A DNA stretch of 64,000 nucleotides. Origin: Rhodomicrobium sp. R_RK_3. GTDB lineage: Bacteria > Pseudomonadota > Alphaproteobacteria > Rhizobiales > Rhodomicrobiaceae. The notes beneath the pieces were generated by a model. It saw only the letters and a list, made by a program, of their open reading frames with translations. It was not told the DNA's origin and did not search any database. Each line of letters opens with the position of its first letter. The first letter of the stretch is position 1. Of this stretch, positions 7,881 to 17,036 are shown piece by piece. Location of the stretch: assembly GCF_002198715.1 (NCBI RefSeq), contig NZ_MWLK01000037.1, forward strand, positions 32,001-96,000, read 5' to 3'. The translations under genes and the position numbers were made by a program.

Positions 7881-8909
7881 GTGACGCGCGTTACCGTCAA
7901 GACGGCACGTTGCGGAGCGAGACGTGTCGCGTTGCCTCTTTTGGGGGGCTTAATCGCTTTATTTTTGGCTGGCTGCGAAACCAGTTCGAGCGGCTCCGGC
8001 GACCCCGTCGCCAGCGCCTTGACCTCGCCGCAGCAGCCCCAGCAAGCGCAAGCAAAGCCGATCGCTTTTGCGCCGGTTATCGGCGCTCCGGCGAAGGTCT
8101 CGTCGAAGATGAATGAGCTGCTGGTCGCATCCGCCGGCCAGCAAGGCATCCCGGTGGTTGCGTCCAAGGATGCCGAATATACGATCCGCGGCTATCTCGT
8201 CGCCGCCGCCGACCCCAAGGGCACCAAGCTCTCCTATATCTGGGACGTCACGGATAAGTCCGGCAAGCGCGCCAAGCGGCTGCAGGGCGACGAACTGATC
8301 GAAGGCAAGAAGGGCGGCGATCCCTGGACGCTGGTCGACGACGCCGCGATGCAGCGCATCGCCGCCAAGACCACCGAGCAGATCGTGGCCTGGATGCCGT
8401 CGGCCGGGACCACCGCGTCGACCGGCAATGCAACCGAAAACACCGCTCCGGCTCAGGGCGGCCAGCCGCGCCAGGCCGCCGCTCAGCCCGTCGCCAATGT
8501 GCTGTCGGCGCAGACGGCGGAACCGGCCGCGGCACCGAGCGCGAATGCGGGCGTTCCGATCGCGGTGGTGCCTCCGGTGACGGGCGCTCCGGGTGACGGT
8601 CAGGCATCGCTGACCTCGGCCATGCGGCGCCATCTGCAGCAGGCCGGCGTCAAGCTGGTCGAGAGCGACGATCCGACGGCCTATACGGTGCGCGGTTCGG
8701 TCCAGCTCGGCACGGCGGAGAGCGGGCAGCAGCCGATCACCATCCGCTGGCTCGTGGTCGATCCGTCCGGCAAGACCATGGAAAAGGCGGTCGTGCAGCG
8801 CAACAAGGTACCTGAGGGCTCGCTCGACGGCACTTGGGGCCAGGTGGCCGAGCTTGCAGCCGGTGAAGCGGCAAGAAGCGTCGCCAAGCTGATCAAGCCC
8901 GCGACTTAG
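7881..8909 (+). CDS. Lipoprotein with two tandem copies of an unknown domain
   Basis: A 342-residue predicted lipoprotein. An arginine-rich N-terminus, hydrophobic segment and lipobox LAGC (cysteine 32) direct diacylation by Lgt. The mature part holds two diverged copies of one domain, at about 60-172 and 226-339. Copies match at APVIGAP/PPVTGAP, then DAEYTIRGYL/PTAYTVRGSV, then SYIWDVTDKSGK/TIRWLVVDPSGK, and a final helix. A linker rich in Ala, Pro and Gln separates them. I do not recognise the domain; it is probably a periplasmic binding or assembly module. GTG 7881 has GAGGAG at good spacing; ATG 7857 is an in-frame alternative with a poorly spaced site. Related lipoproteins lie upstream of prs in other Hyphomicrobiales. 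Confidence 0.8.
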   Translation: MTRVTVKTARCGARRVALPLLGGLIALFLAGCETSSSGSGDPVASALTSPQQPQQAQAKPIAFAPVIGAPAKVSSKMNELLVASAGQQGIPVVASKDAEYTIRGYLVAAADPKGTKLSYIWDVTDKSGKRAKRLQGDELIEGKKGGDPWTLVDDAAMQRIAAKTTEQIVAWMPSAGTTASTGNATENTAPAQGGQPRQAAAQPVANVLSAQTAEPAAAPSANAGVPIAVVPPVTGAPGDGQASLTSAMRRHLQQAGVKLVESDDPTAYTVRGSVQLGTAESGQQPITIRWLVVDPSGKTMEKAVVQRNKVPEGSLDGTWGQVAELAAGEAARSVAKLIKPAT

Positions 8910-8950
8910 GCAGCTTATTCGAACCTATTGTTCGGCAATACAGTTTACAT

Positions 8951-8984
8951 AAGAACGGCTCGCTGCTAAAAGCGGGCCGTTCTT
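8951..8984 (+). terminator. Stem-loop after the lipoprotein gene
   Basis: A 13-bp stem with a single G-T pair, arms AAGAACGGCTCGC and GCGGGCCGTTCTT and an 8-nt loop. It begins 42 bp after the stop of the lipoprotein gene and ends before prs. The 3' arm ends TTCTT but has no long T tract. Confidence 0.6.
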
Positions 8985-9075
8985 GTGTGGAACATCACTC
9001 AGCATCTGCCCAGATAATCGGACCCTAGCGCGCCGGTTTTTTGCATTATCATGCTCCAAGCGAAGGCTTTCTCGC

Positions 9076-10008
<933 letters not shown>

Positions 10009-10145
10009 CAACGTGGTTGCGAGGCGATTGAGTTCGCCGACCTTTCCGTCTATAAAGCGACGCGAGATTATGGCGGCATTTGAGCGCGCCCGCCGCCGCG
10101 CCTGATTGGGCCTGACCGGGCCCATTTTCATTCCGGAGACAACCG

Positions 10146-10769
10146 ATGGCAGAAATGCTCGAATTACGGGCCAAGAACAGGGACACGACGGGCTCCACGG
10201 CCGCCCGGAAAATGCGCAAGGATGAGATCATCCCCGGTATCGTCTATGGCGGCAACAAGCAGCCGCAGTCGATCGCCATTGAGCGCAAGATGGTTTGGCG
10301 CCAGCTCGAGACCGGCCATTTCCTGTCCACCGTCTACATGCTCGACATCGAGGGCGAGAAGATCCGCGTCATTCCGCGCGCCATCCAGCTCGACCCGGTG
10401 CGCGACTTCCCGCTGCATGTCGATTTCCTGCGCGTCAGCAAGTCCTCGCGCCTGGACGTCGAAGTCATGGTGCAGTTCACGGACGAGGAAAAGTCTCCCG
10501 GCCTGAAGCGCGGCGGCGTTTTGAACATCGTCCGCCACACGGTCGAGCTGAGCTGCCCGGCTGACGCCATCCCGGAGTCCATCGAGATCAGCCTCGCCGG
10601 GCTTGATATCGGCGACAGCGTGCATATTTCGGCTGTTACGCTCCCCGCGAATGTCACCCCGACGATCGCCGACCGCGACTTCACCATCGCCACCATTGCC
10701 ACCTCCTCGGCGATGAAACCCGAGGCCGAAGAAGGGGTTGCCAGCGACGAGGCTGAGGCGTCAGAATAA
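10146..10769 (+). CDS. rplY: 50S ribosomal protein L25/general stress protein Ctc
   Basis: A 207-residue two-domain L25 (TL5/CTC type). The N-terminal 5S rRNA-binding domain covers about 1-95, with RAKNRDTTGSTAARKMR and IVYGGNKQP; the C-terminal TL5 domain covers about 96-190, with HVDFLRVSKSSRLDVEV and GLDIGDSVHIS. An acidic tail follows. A GGAGA ribosome site precedes the ATG. It lies between prs and pth, the usual alphaproteobacterial order; pth begins 46 bp downstream, so the two are probably co-transcribed. Confidence 0.95.
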   Translation: MAEMLELRAKNRDTTGSTAARKMRKDEIIPGIVYGGNKQPQSIAIERKMVWRQLETGHFLSTVYMLDIEGEKIRVIPRAIQLDPVRDFPLHVDFLRVSKSSRLDVEVMVQFTDEEKSPGLKRGGVLNIVRHTVELSCPADAIPESIEISLAGLDIGDSVHISAVTLPANVTPTIADRDFTIATIATSSAMKPEAEEGVASDEAEASE

Positions 10770-10815
10770 GTCCGGTCTTTGCCAATGGGGGAGTTGGGAA
10801 TTGAGCGGGCGCGCC

Positions 10816-11685
10816 ATGAAGGTCTTGGTCGGTCTGGGGAATCCAGGCGAGAAATACGAGCGTAACCGGCATAATGTCGGCTTCATGGCGGTCGACGCCA
10901 TCGCCGAGCGGCATGGCGGTGCGCAATGGCGCAAGCGTTTCCAGGGGCTTGCGGCCGAGATCGATATCGGCCGCACCCGCTACCTGCTGCTCAAGCCCGG
11001 CACTTATATGAACGAGTCCGGCCGCTCGGTCAGCGAGGCGGTGCGCTTCTACAAGATGTCGCCCGCCGATGTGATCGTGCTGCATGACGAGATCGACCTT
11101 GAGCCCGGCAAGATCCGGGTGAAGTTCGGCGGCGGCCATGCCGGGCATAATGGGCTGAAATCGATCTCGGCCCATATCGGCAACGATTATCAGCGTGTGC
11201 GTATTGGCGTCGGCCATCCCGGCAATCGCGAGGCGGTCGCGGGCTATGTGCTGCATGATTTCGCCAAAGCGGATCGCGAATGGCTGGAGCCGCTGCTGAC
11301 CGCCATCGGGCAAGGCGCGGCGCATCTGGTCGGCGGCAATGACGCCAAGTTCATGAACGAAGTTGCCCGTGCGGGCCGCCCCGTGACCGAGAAGCCGAAG
11401 GCGGCGCCCGCAGCGAAGCCCGCGCCCGTCGTTGCAGCGGCGCCAGCGGCGAAGCCGGAACCGCCCGAGGCCGCTCCGCCATCCGTCGAGCCCGTTACCG
11501 CCGCCTCCGTGCCGACGCCCGCTCAGGCGGAGCCTGTCGCGGCCGCACCGGCACCGAAGCCCGCCCAACCGGCACCCAAGAAGGCCGAGCCGAAGCGTGA
11601 GCCGGCCTTTGCAGGCGCCGGCCGGGCGCCGCAACCGGAGACCTCGCTCGGCGCGAAGCTGGTGGCCTGGCTGCGGCGCAATTAG
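10816..11685 (+). CDS. pth: Peptidyl-tRNA hydrolase with long Pro/Ala-rich C-terminal extension
   Basis: A 289-residue Pth, which recycles tRNAs from prematurely released peptidyl-tRNA. Residues 1-185 form a complete catalytic domain: GLGNPGEKYERNRHNVGF holds the catalytic histidine, followed by KPGTYMNESG, VLHDEIDL with the conserved aspartate, and GGHAGHNGLKSI. Typical Pth ends here. This one adds about 104 residues (186-289), mostly Ala, Pro, Lys and Glu, finishing in a short amphipathic stretch SLGAKLVAWLRR. The tail is predicted to be disordered with an end anchor. A TTG at 10801 is in frame just upstream, but the ATG matches the family start. Confidence 0.95.
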   Translation: MKVLVGLGNPGEKYERNRHNVGFMAVDAIAERHGGAQWRKRFQGLAAEIDIGRTRYLLLKPGTYMNESGRSVSEAVRFYKMSPADVIVLHDEIDLEPGKIRVKFGGGHAGHNGLKSISAHIGNDYQRVRIGVGHPGNREAVAGYVLHDFAKADREWLEPLLTAIGQGAAHLVGGNDAKFMNEVARAGRPVTEKPKAAPAAKPAPVVAAAPAAKPEPPEAAPPSVEPVTAASVPTPAQAEPVAAAPAPKPAQPAPKKAEPKREPAFAGAGRAPQPETSLGAKLVAWLRRN

Positions 11686-11817
11686 TCCAACGCCCGGCAA
11701 GCGCCTTATCCGGCTTGCGGACCGGCAGGAAACATTGGACAAGCACTCAGCGGAAACTCAGCGCCTCCCCTCGGCGGCGCGCGGGTTTCCGATGGCTTTG
11801 AAGAAAGATGAATTTCG

Positions 11818-12915
11818 ATGGGTTTTAAATGCGGGATCGTCGGATTGCCCAATGTCGGCAAATCCACCTTGTTCAACGCGCTGACGCAGACGGCTGCCGC
11901 CGAAGCCGCGAACTATCCGTTCTGCACCATCGAGCCCAATGTCGGCGACGTGCCCGTCCCGGATGAGCGTCTCGACAAGATCGCCGCCATCGCCAAATCC
12001 GCGCAGATCCTGCCGACGCGCCTAACCTTCGTCGACATCGCCGGGCTCGTCAAAGGCGCGTCCAAGGGCGAAGGTCTCGGCAACCAGTTCCTCGCCAATA
12101 TCCGCGAGGTCGACGCCATTGCCTATGTGCTGCGCTGCTTCGACGACGAGGACGTCACCCATGTCGAAGGCCGCGTCGATCCGCTCTCCGATGCCGAGAC
12201 GGTCGAGACCGAGCTGATGCTCGCCGATCTCGACAGCCTGGAGAAGCGCCGCGTTGCCGTTGAGAAAAAGGCCAAGGGCCAGGACAAGGACGCCAAGGCG
12301 ACGCTGGTCGTCATCGACGCCGCGCTGGCTGTGCTCAGCGACGGCAAAGCCGCCCGCCTTGCCAAGATCGAGCCGGAGGACCGCGGCCGCTTCCGCATGC
12401 TGCAATTGCTGACCTCGAAGCCGGTGCTCTATGTCTGCAATGTCGATGAGAGCGCCGCCGCGACCGGCAATGCCTATTCGCAGCGTGTCGAGGAGAAGGC
12501 GAAGGCCGAGGGTGCGGTGTCGGTGGTGATCTCGGCCAAGATCGAGGCGGAGCTGGCGCAGCTTCCGCCGGATGAGCGCCAGATGTATCTGGAGAGCTTG
12601 AACCTGACCGAGCCGGGGCTGAACCGGCTGATCCGCGCGGGTTATCAACTGCTCGACCTGATCACCTATTTCACCGCCGGCCCGAAGGAATCCCGCGCCT
12701 GGACGGTGCGCAAGGGCACGCTCGCGCCGCAGGCGGCAGGCGTCATCCATACGGATTTCGAAAAAGGCTTCATCCGCGCGGAAACCATCGCCTACGACGA
12801 TTTCATCCGCCATTCCGGCGAATCCGGTGCCAAGGATGCCGGGCGCATGCGCCTCGAAGGTAAGGAATACACCGTGCACGACGGCGACATCATGCATTTC
12901 CGCTTCGCGAATTGA
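11818..12915 (+). CDS. ychF: Redox-regulated ATPase/GTPase YchF
   Basis: A 365-residue Obg-family P-loop NTPase. The G1 motif GLPNVGKS lies at residues 9-16, G3 reads DIAGLVKGA, and the G4 position reads NVDE rather than NKxD, the substitution that makes YchF/OLA1 proteins prefer ATP. A central coiled coil ([19 protein letters not shown] region) and a C-terminal TGS domain ([14 protein letters not shown] to the end) complete the family architecture. YchF associates with ribosomes and affects stress responses. It lies 132 bp after pth, the common pairing in proteobacteria. Confidence 0.97.
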   Translation: MGFKCGIVGLPNVGKSTLFNALTQTAAAEAANYPFCTIEPNVGDVPVPDERLDKIAAIAKSAQILPTRLTFVDIAGLVKGASKGEGLGNQFLANIREVDAIAYVLRCFDDEDVTHVEGRVDPLSDAETVETELMLADLDSLEKRRVAVEKKAKGQDKDAKATLVVIDAALAVLSDGKAARLAKIEPEDRGRFRMLQLLTSKPVLYVCNVDESAAATGNAYSQRVEEKAKAEGAVSVVISAKIEAELAQLPPDERQMYLESLNLTEPGLNRLIRAGYQLLDLITYFTAGPKESRAWTVRKGTLAPQAAGVIHTDFEKGFIRAETIAYDDFIRHSGESGAKDAGRMRLEGKEYTVHDGDIMHFRFAN

Positions 12916-12920
12916 TCATT

Positions 12921-13030
12921 CCGTCGCCCCGGCTGTCAGAGCCGGGGTCCATTCGCATCGCCTCTTGCCGCAGCGATCGCGGATCCAGGACGGGTCCCGG
13001 CTCGCCGCCGCGCGTCGTCCGGGACGACGG
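12921..13030. repeat. ~110-bp repeat-like element with imperfect terminal inverted repeats
   Basis: The segment between ychF and mipA starts CCGTCGCCCCGG and ends with the near inverse CCGGGACGACGG. Inside the left end is a perfect 8-bp hairpin (12927-12934 with 12940-12947, loop GTCAG) that could terminate ychF transcription. There is no coding capacity. The design resembles short palindromic intergenic elements in alphaproteobacteria; only one full copy is visible here. Confidence 0.5.
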
Positions 13031-13071
13031 AGGAGAGGCCGGCGTCAAGATAACCCACGCCTCAAACGCAA

Positions 13072-13095
13072 AACGGCCCGCCGAAGCGGGCCGTT
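13072..13095 (-). terminator. Intrinsic terminator of the mipA-like gene
   Basis: A perfect 10-bp stem AACGGCCCGC/GCGGGCCGTT with a CGAA loop (TTCG on the transcribed minus strand), followed on the minus strand by a short T run. It lies 32 bp past the stop of the minus-strand MipA/OmpV gene. Confidence 0.75.
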
Positions 13096-13126
13096 CTTCC
13101 CATCGCCCTTATCAGCGCCCCCGCGC

Positions 13127-13975
13127 TTACTTGTCGACGTTGAACTTGTAGGCCAGCCCGAACAGGCCCATGAACTGGTCCTCGGACTCCGTCACCGGGC
13201 TGTCCGCCGCGTCGCCGAGCAGGCGGCTGTAGCGCAGGCTCGCCTGCGCCGACCAGCGCTCGTCGAGATCGGCCTTGATGCCGACCTGGGCATAGACGTC
13301 CTTGAACCCTGCCTCGGCATCGAACGCCTGCAGACCGGCCTCGGAGTTCGCCGACTGCGCCTCGCTGACGCCGAAGAAATCCTGCATGTAGCTGTCATCG
13401 GCATAGGTGGCGCCGACGCGGCCGGTCAGCGTCACGCGGTCGGTGATCTTGCGCTCGCTTTCGACGCCGAAGCGGATCTCGTAGCCGTCGCTGTCGCCGA
13501 GGATCTGGTGATAGGAGACGTCAAACAGCAGCGCGTTCCAGCGATAGCCCACGAAGCCGCCGACCACCACGCCGCCATCGATATCGCCGAGCCCTTCGAG
13601 CCGGTCGCCGTCATCCTCGTCGCGGCCGAGATTGTAGCCGGCCAGCGGTCCGGCGACGAAGCCGTCGCGATCGATCACCTTGAAGCGGACATCGTCCAGC
13701 CCGCGCGCATCGATGCGGCTGAAGAACCCAGGCGTGCCGGAAAAGCTCGGCAGGATGTAGGGAAAGCCGATAACGTCGTATTCCTTGGAGCCCTCATATT
13801 TGGGCTTCACGATCAAGATGCCGCCGACCTTCAGCGATTCGATCGAATAATCGCCCGCCGGATCGCCGCCATCCTTATAAGAACCGCCGAGATCCGCCGC
13901 CGCCGCGATATTCGCCGCCCCGAAAATCGGGGCGCAAATCGCCAGCGCTTTCAGTGAGATTTTAGCCGAGCGCAT
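13127..13975 (-). CDS. MipA/OmpV family outer-membrane protein
   Basis: A 282-residue beta-barrel protein. A signal peptide spans about 1-26 (cleavage after AAA). The mature protein consists of alternating amphipathic strands, begins with a segment resembling the MipA/OmpV start (VGGILIVKPKYEGSKEYDVIGFP-like), and ends in a strand closing LAYKFNVDK. In E. coli MipA scaffolds a murein hydrolase and synthase; OmpV has adhesion or osmotic roles; many members are uncharacterised porin-like proteins. The gene is monocistronic, ends at a clear terminator, and is divergent from the P450 gene across 320 bp. Confidence 0.85.
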   Translation of the reverse strand: MRSAKISLKALAICAPIFGAANIAAAADLGGSYKDGGDPAGDYSIESLKVGGILIVKPKYEGSKEYDVIGFPYILPSFSGTPGFFSRIDARGLDDVRFKVIDRDGFVAGPLAGYNLGRDEDDGDRLEGLGDIDGGVVVGGFVGYRWNALLFDVSYHQILGDSDGYEIRFGVESERKITDRVTLTGRVGATYADDSYMQDFFGVSEAQSANSEAGLQAFDAEAGFKDVYAQVGIKADLDERWSAQASLRYSRLLGDAADSPVTESEDQFMGLFGLAYKFNVDK

Positions 13976-14295
13976 GATTCCCCCGAATTGCTGCGCGGTA
14001 GTGCCTTATGTGTTTCATAGCCTGATTAGTCACTTAGGGTAAAGTTTTGTTCCGCCGAACGGGTGCGGAGACGGCCAATCAATTCCCGAGTGATGCTTCG
14101 TAAGCACAGGCGATGATTGCATTATGCGAACAGCCTGGATGCGGCGGCCATAGACCCCCCTGCGGCTGGACACTTCGCGCGGCGCGGTGCTAAGTAACGG
14201 CATGAAGCGCGGCGCGAAAGCCGCCACATCACATAATTTCCCGGCGATCAGCGAGCACCGCCACCGGCAAGAGCGGTCGCTCGAAAGGGGCATCG
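13976..14295. other. Divergent intergenic region mipA / P450
   Basis: About 320 bp between divergent genes, more AT-rich near mipA. It must contain both promoters. I see no strong palindrome and no gene; short open stretches here lack ribosome sites and family character. Confidence 0.5.
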
Positions 14296-15657
14296 ATGGA
14301 TATCGCGCACACGCATGTGCAATCGCTCGGCGAAGCCGAAAGCGTCTGGTTCAAGCTCGGCCTGCTCACCAAGGAAACGCATCCGATGCAGGTGCTGATG
14401 CGGCTGAACGACCGCTATGGCGGCTGCGTGCCGATCAACCTGAAGGACGAGCGCATCTTCTTTCTGAGCGATGTGCAGTATTTCGAGCAGGTGATGGTCA
14501 AGGGCGCCGACAAATACGCCAAATATTTCGACGGCCTGCGCCCGATCTTCGGCAATTCGATGATCACCATCGACGGCGCGCTCTGGCAAAAGATCCGGAT
14601 GCCGCAGCAGCCGGCCTTCACGCCAAAAATGTTCACGGAGTATCTGCCGTATCTGCTGTCCTCGGTGAAGGACAAGACCCAGGAATGGGAGCGCTTCGCC
14701 CAGACCGGCGAGACGCTGAACTTGCTGGAGGAGACCTGGGGCCTCGCCGCCAGCATGATCTGCAAGGCGCTGTTCAACCGCGAGGTGCCGTTCAACCCGC
14801 AGGTGATTTTTCGCGCGGTGAAGACTTATACCGACGTGGGCCATCACAGCTCTATCCGGATGAAGAAGGTCAATGGCGCGGCCGAAGTCTCGCCCGAGGA
14901 AGCCGCCGCCGACGCGATCCTGAAATGGCTGTCGGTGCCGAGCGGCGTGCTGGCGGCGCCGGCGCGCAATGCGGAGCGCGGCACGACGCTGCTGTCGATG
15001 ATGCAGGAAGCGGCGGCCGATCCGGCCCGGCCCGAATTCACCGAGGCGCAGATCATCGACGAGATGAAGCAATATCTCTGGGCCGGCACCGAAACGACGG
15101 CGCTGACGCTCGCCTGGGCGTTCTACCTGCTGCATCTGCACCCCGAAGTCGCCGACCGCATCCGCCGCGAGGGCGAGGAGACCTATGGCGACCGCGTGCC
15201 GACCTGGGAGGACGTTCACGGCCTCAGCTACACGCGCGCCGTGATCCAGGAGACGATGCGGCTCTACCCACCGATCTGGAGCTTCATCCGCCAGGCCGTT
15301 GCCGAGGATGAGATCGGCGGCCATAAGGTGCGGCCCGGCGACAAGATGGTGATGTGCGCCTATATCGTGCACCACCACCCGAAATATTGGGAGAACCCCG
15401 ACCATTTCGACCCGGACCGCTTCTCGCCGGAGAACGCCACCAAGCGGGCGAAATATTCCTACCTGCCCTTCGGCGCGGGCAAGCGGTCCTGTATCGGTGG
15501 GGCGCTATCGCTGGTCGAAAACACGCTGGCGCTGACGCAATTGCTGCGCCGCTTCCGCCCGGAATATGTCGGCGAGACGCCCGCCGGCATCAGCGCGACC
15601 GTCACGCTGACGCCGGAGAAGGGGCAATTGCCGTTCCGGATCCGGGCGCTGGCCTAA
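14296..15657 (+). CDS. Cytochrome P450
   Basis: A 453-residue soluble P450 monooxygenase. The I-helix oxygen-activation motif is AGTETTA (263-269), the K-helix ExxR is ETMR (319-322), and the heme loop is FGAGKRSCIGG with the axial cysteine at 399. The meander reads PDHFDPDRFSPEN. The protein has no membrane anchor and no fused reductase, so it needs external ferredoxin or flavodoxin partners, none of which are adjacent. The overall pattern is closer to the fatty-acid hydroxylase/class E-like branch than to P450cam types, judging from the long C-terminal region and the TETT motif. Substrate is unknown. It converges with the ion-channel homologue gene with only 11 bp between stops. Confidence 0.93.
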   Translation: MDIAHTHVQSLGEAESVWFKLGLLTKETHPMQVLMRLNDRYGGCVPINLKDERIFFLSDVQYFEQVMVKGADKYAKYFDGLRPIFGNSMITIDGALWQKIRMPQQPAFTPKMFTEYLPYLLSSVKDKTQEWERFAQTGETLNLLEETWGLAASMICKALFNREVPFNPQVIFRAVKTYTDVGHHSSIRMKKVNGAAEVSPEEAAADAILKWLSVPSGVLAAPARNAERGTTLLSMMQEAAADPARPEFTEAQIIDEMKQYLWAGTETTALTLAWAFYLLHLHPEVADRIRREGEETYGDRVPTWEDVHGLSYTRAVIQETMRLYPPIWSFIRQAVAEDEIGGHKVRPGDKMVMCAYIVHHHPKYWENPDHFDPDRFSPENATKRAKYSYLPFGAGKRSCIGGALSLVENTLALTQLLRRFRPEYVGETPAGISATVTLTPEKGQLPFRIRALA

Positions 15658-15668
15658 GCGCCTGCGTC

Positions 15669-17036
15669 TCAGGCGGCGGCGATCAGGATCAGCGCCAGAG
15701 CGGTGGCCGCGATGGCGATCGGCAGCGCCCAGGTGATGTAGCTGAAGGTCTCGTGCTGGACGTGCCGGCCGGCCAGCACCCGCACTACGTTGAAGCGGAA
15801 CAGGCAGACATTGATGACCAGCGCCGCGGCCAGCGCGACATAGTTGAGTCCGAACAGCAGGGACACGGTGTTGGCGCTCGACGCCAAAATCGTGCGCTCC
15901 GAATTGATGGTGAAGTTCAGGGCGATCACCGCGAACAGGCCGCCGATGACGATGTTGGTGAGTTCGAAGGACTTGATCTCGAACTGGCCGTTATTCGAGC
16001 GGTTGAGCCAGATCGCCAGCAGCGGGATCAGCAGCGAGGCGAGCAGTGGCACGAACAGGGCCGGAACCGTCTCGATCGCCCGCCGGTCGACCTCCAGCGC
16101 CACGCGCAGCCGGGAATAGCTCTCGCCGTACCAGCCGGCGAGCGGGTCGCGGGTCAGGTTGACCGCGCCGACGGTCCAGCCGCCGATCTGGATGTCGGGA
16201 TCGGCTCGGCTGAACAGCAGGTCGTCCTGCCGGTAGTCGAGCATGACCTTGTCGGCGGTCTCCTCCAGCGAGACCAGTTCGGCCCGCAATTGCTGACGGT
16301 CGAAGGGAAATTGCTCGACATTGAGCGGTGAGCCGAAGGTGCCCGCGACCCGGCGCAGCAATTCCAGCCGTCCATCCGGATAGAGCCGGAGGCTGCGGCT
16401 TTCCCGGGTCGGTTCGCCGCGCAGATTTGCCAGGCCGACCTTCGGGCTCCAGATCTTGGCCAGCCGCGCCGTCGCCGCCTCGCCGCGCCACTCATGATAG
16501 CCGATCGGCGCCTCCTCGGCGGGATAACGCAGGCGTGCATCGAGCCAGGAGAGCCGCAGGTCGACCGTCCCGGCGAAAATCTCCTTGTTCTCGTCGATCG
16601 CCTCGACATCGACGAAAGCCAGCGCGGCGCGGACGACCAGCGGCAGGCCGCTATCGACCGGCAACGCGGTCAGCGCGCGCGGCGCCTGCGCGTCTGGATG
16701 GGCTTGCGGCGGCGCGGGGCTCTGTGGGGGGCCATTTTCGGCCGGCAGCGGCGCCGGCGCTTCGACCGGGGCGGCCGGGGCGTCCTCGACCGGGCGTTCG
16801 GGCAGCGGCCACAGCGTTCCCGCTTCGAGGGGGGCCTGGACGGGCGCGGGCGCTTGCGCCGTGGCGGTCTCGGCCGGGGCCTGTTGCGGGCGGATTTCGG
16901 CGGGCGCGCGGGGCGGAACCGGGGGAAAGGCCGGACGGCTGTCGAAGCTCGGCTCGGTCAGGGAGCGCGGCGCCTGGGCAAAGGCGGGCGCTGCCGCCGC
17001 CAGCGCGGCCAGCAGCAGGGGAAGGAACCGCCTCAT
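15669..17036 (-). CDS. Pentameric ligand-gated ion channel homologue with Pro/Ala-rich N-terminal linker
   Basis: A 455-residue secreted and membrane protein read as a bacterial Cys-loop-receptor relative. A signal peptide covers 1-20. Residues 21-125 are Pro/Ala/Gln-rich and probably disordered. Residues about 130-320 look like the extracellular beta-sandwich ligand-binding domain: VDLRLSWLDARL, KIWSPKVGLANL, LYPDGRLELLRRV, and the Pro-loop signature EQFPFDRQQL (FPFD at 243-246), equivalent to YPFDSQ in GLIC. Four membrane helices follow at about 323-344, 358-376, 390-413 and 432-454. There is no disulphide pair around the loop, as is normal for bacterial members. It starts inside the stop of the upstream sensor gene (ATGA overlap). 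The ligand and ion selectivity cannot be told from sequence. Confidence 0.8.
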   Translation of the reverse strand: MRRFLPLLLAALAAAAPAFAQAPRSLTEPSFDSRPAFPPVPPRAPAEIRPQQAPAETATAQAPAPVQAPLEAGTLWPLPERPVEDAPAAPVEAPAPLPAENGPPQSPAPPQAHPDAQAPRALTALPVDSGLPLVVRAALAFVDVEAIDENKEIFAGTVDLRLSWLDARLRYPAEEAPIGYHEWRGEAATARLAKIWSPKVGLANLRGEPTRESRSLRLYPDGRLELLRRVAGTFGSPLNVEQFPFDRQQLRAELVSLEETADKVMLDYRQDDLLFSRADPDIQIGGWTVGAVNLTRDPLAGWYGESYSRLRVALEVDRRAIETVPALFVPLLASLLIPLLAIWLNRSNNGQFEIKSFELTNIVIGGLFAVIALNFTINSERTILASSANTVSLLFGLNYVALAAALVINVCLFRFNVVRVLAGRHVQHETFSYITWALPIAIAATALALILIAAA

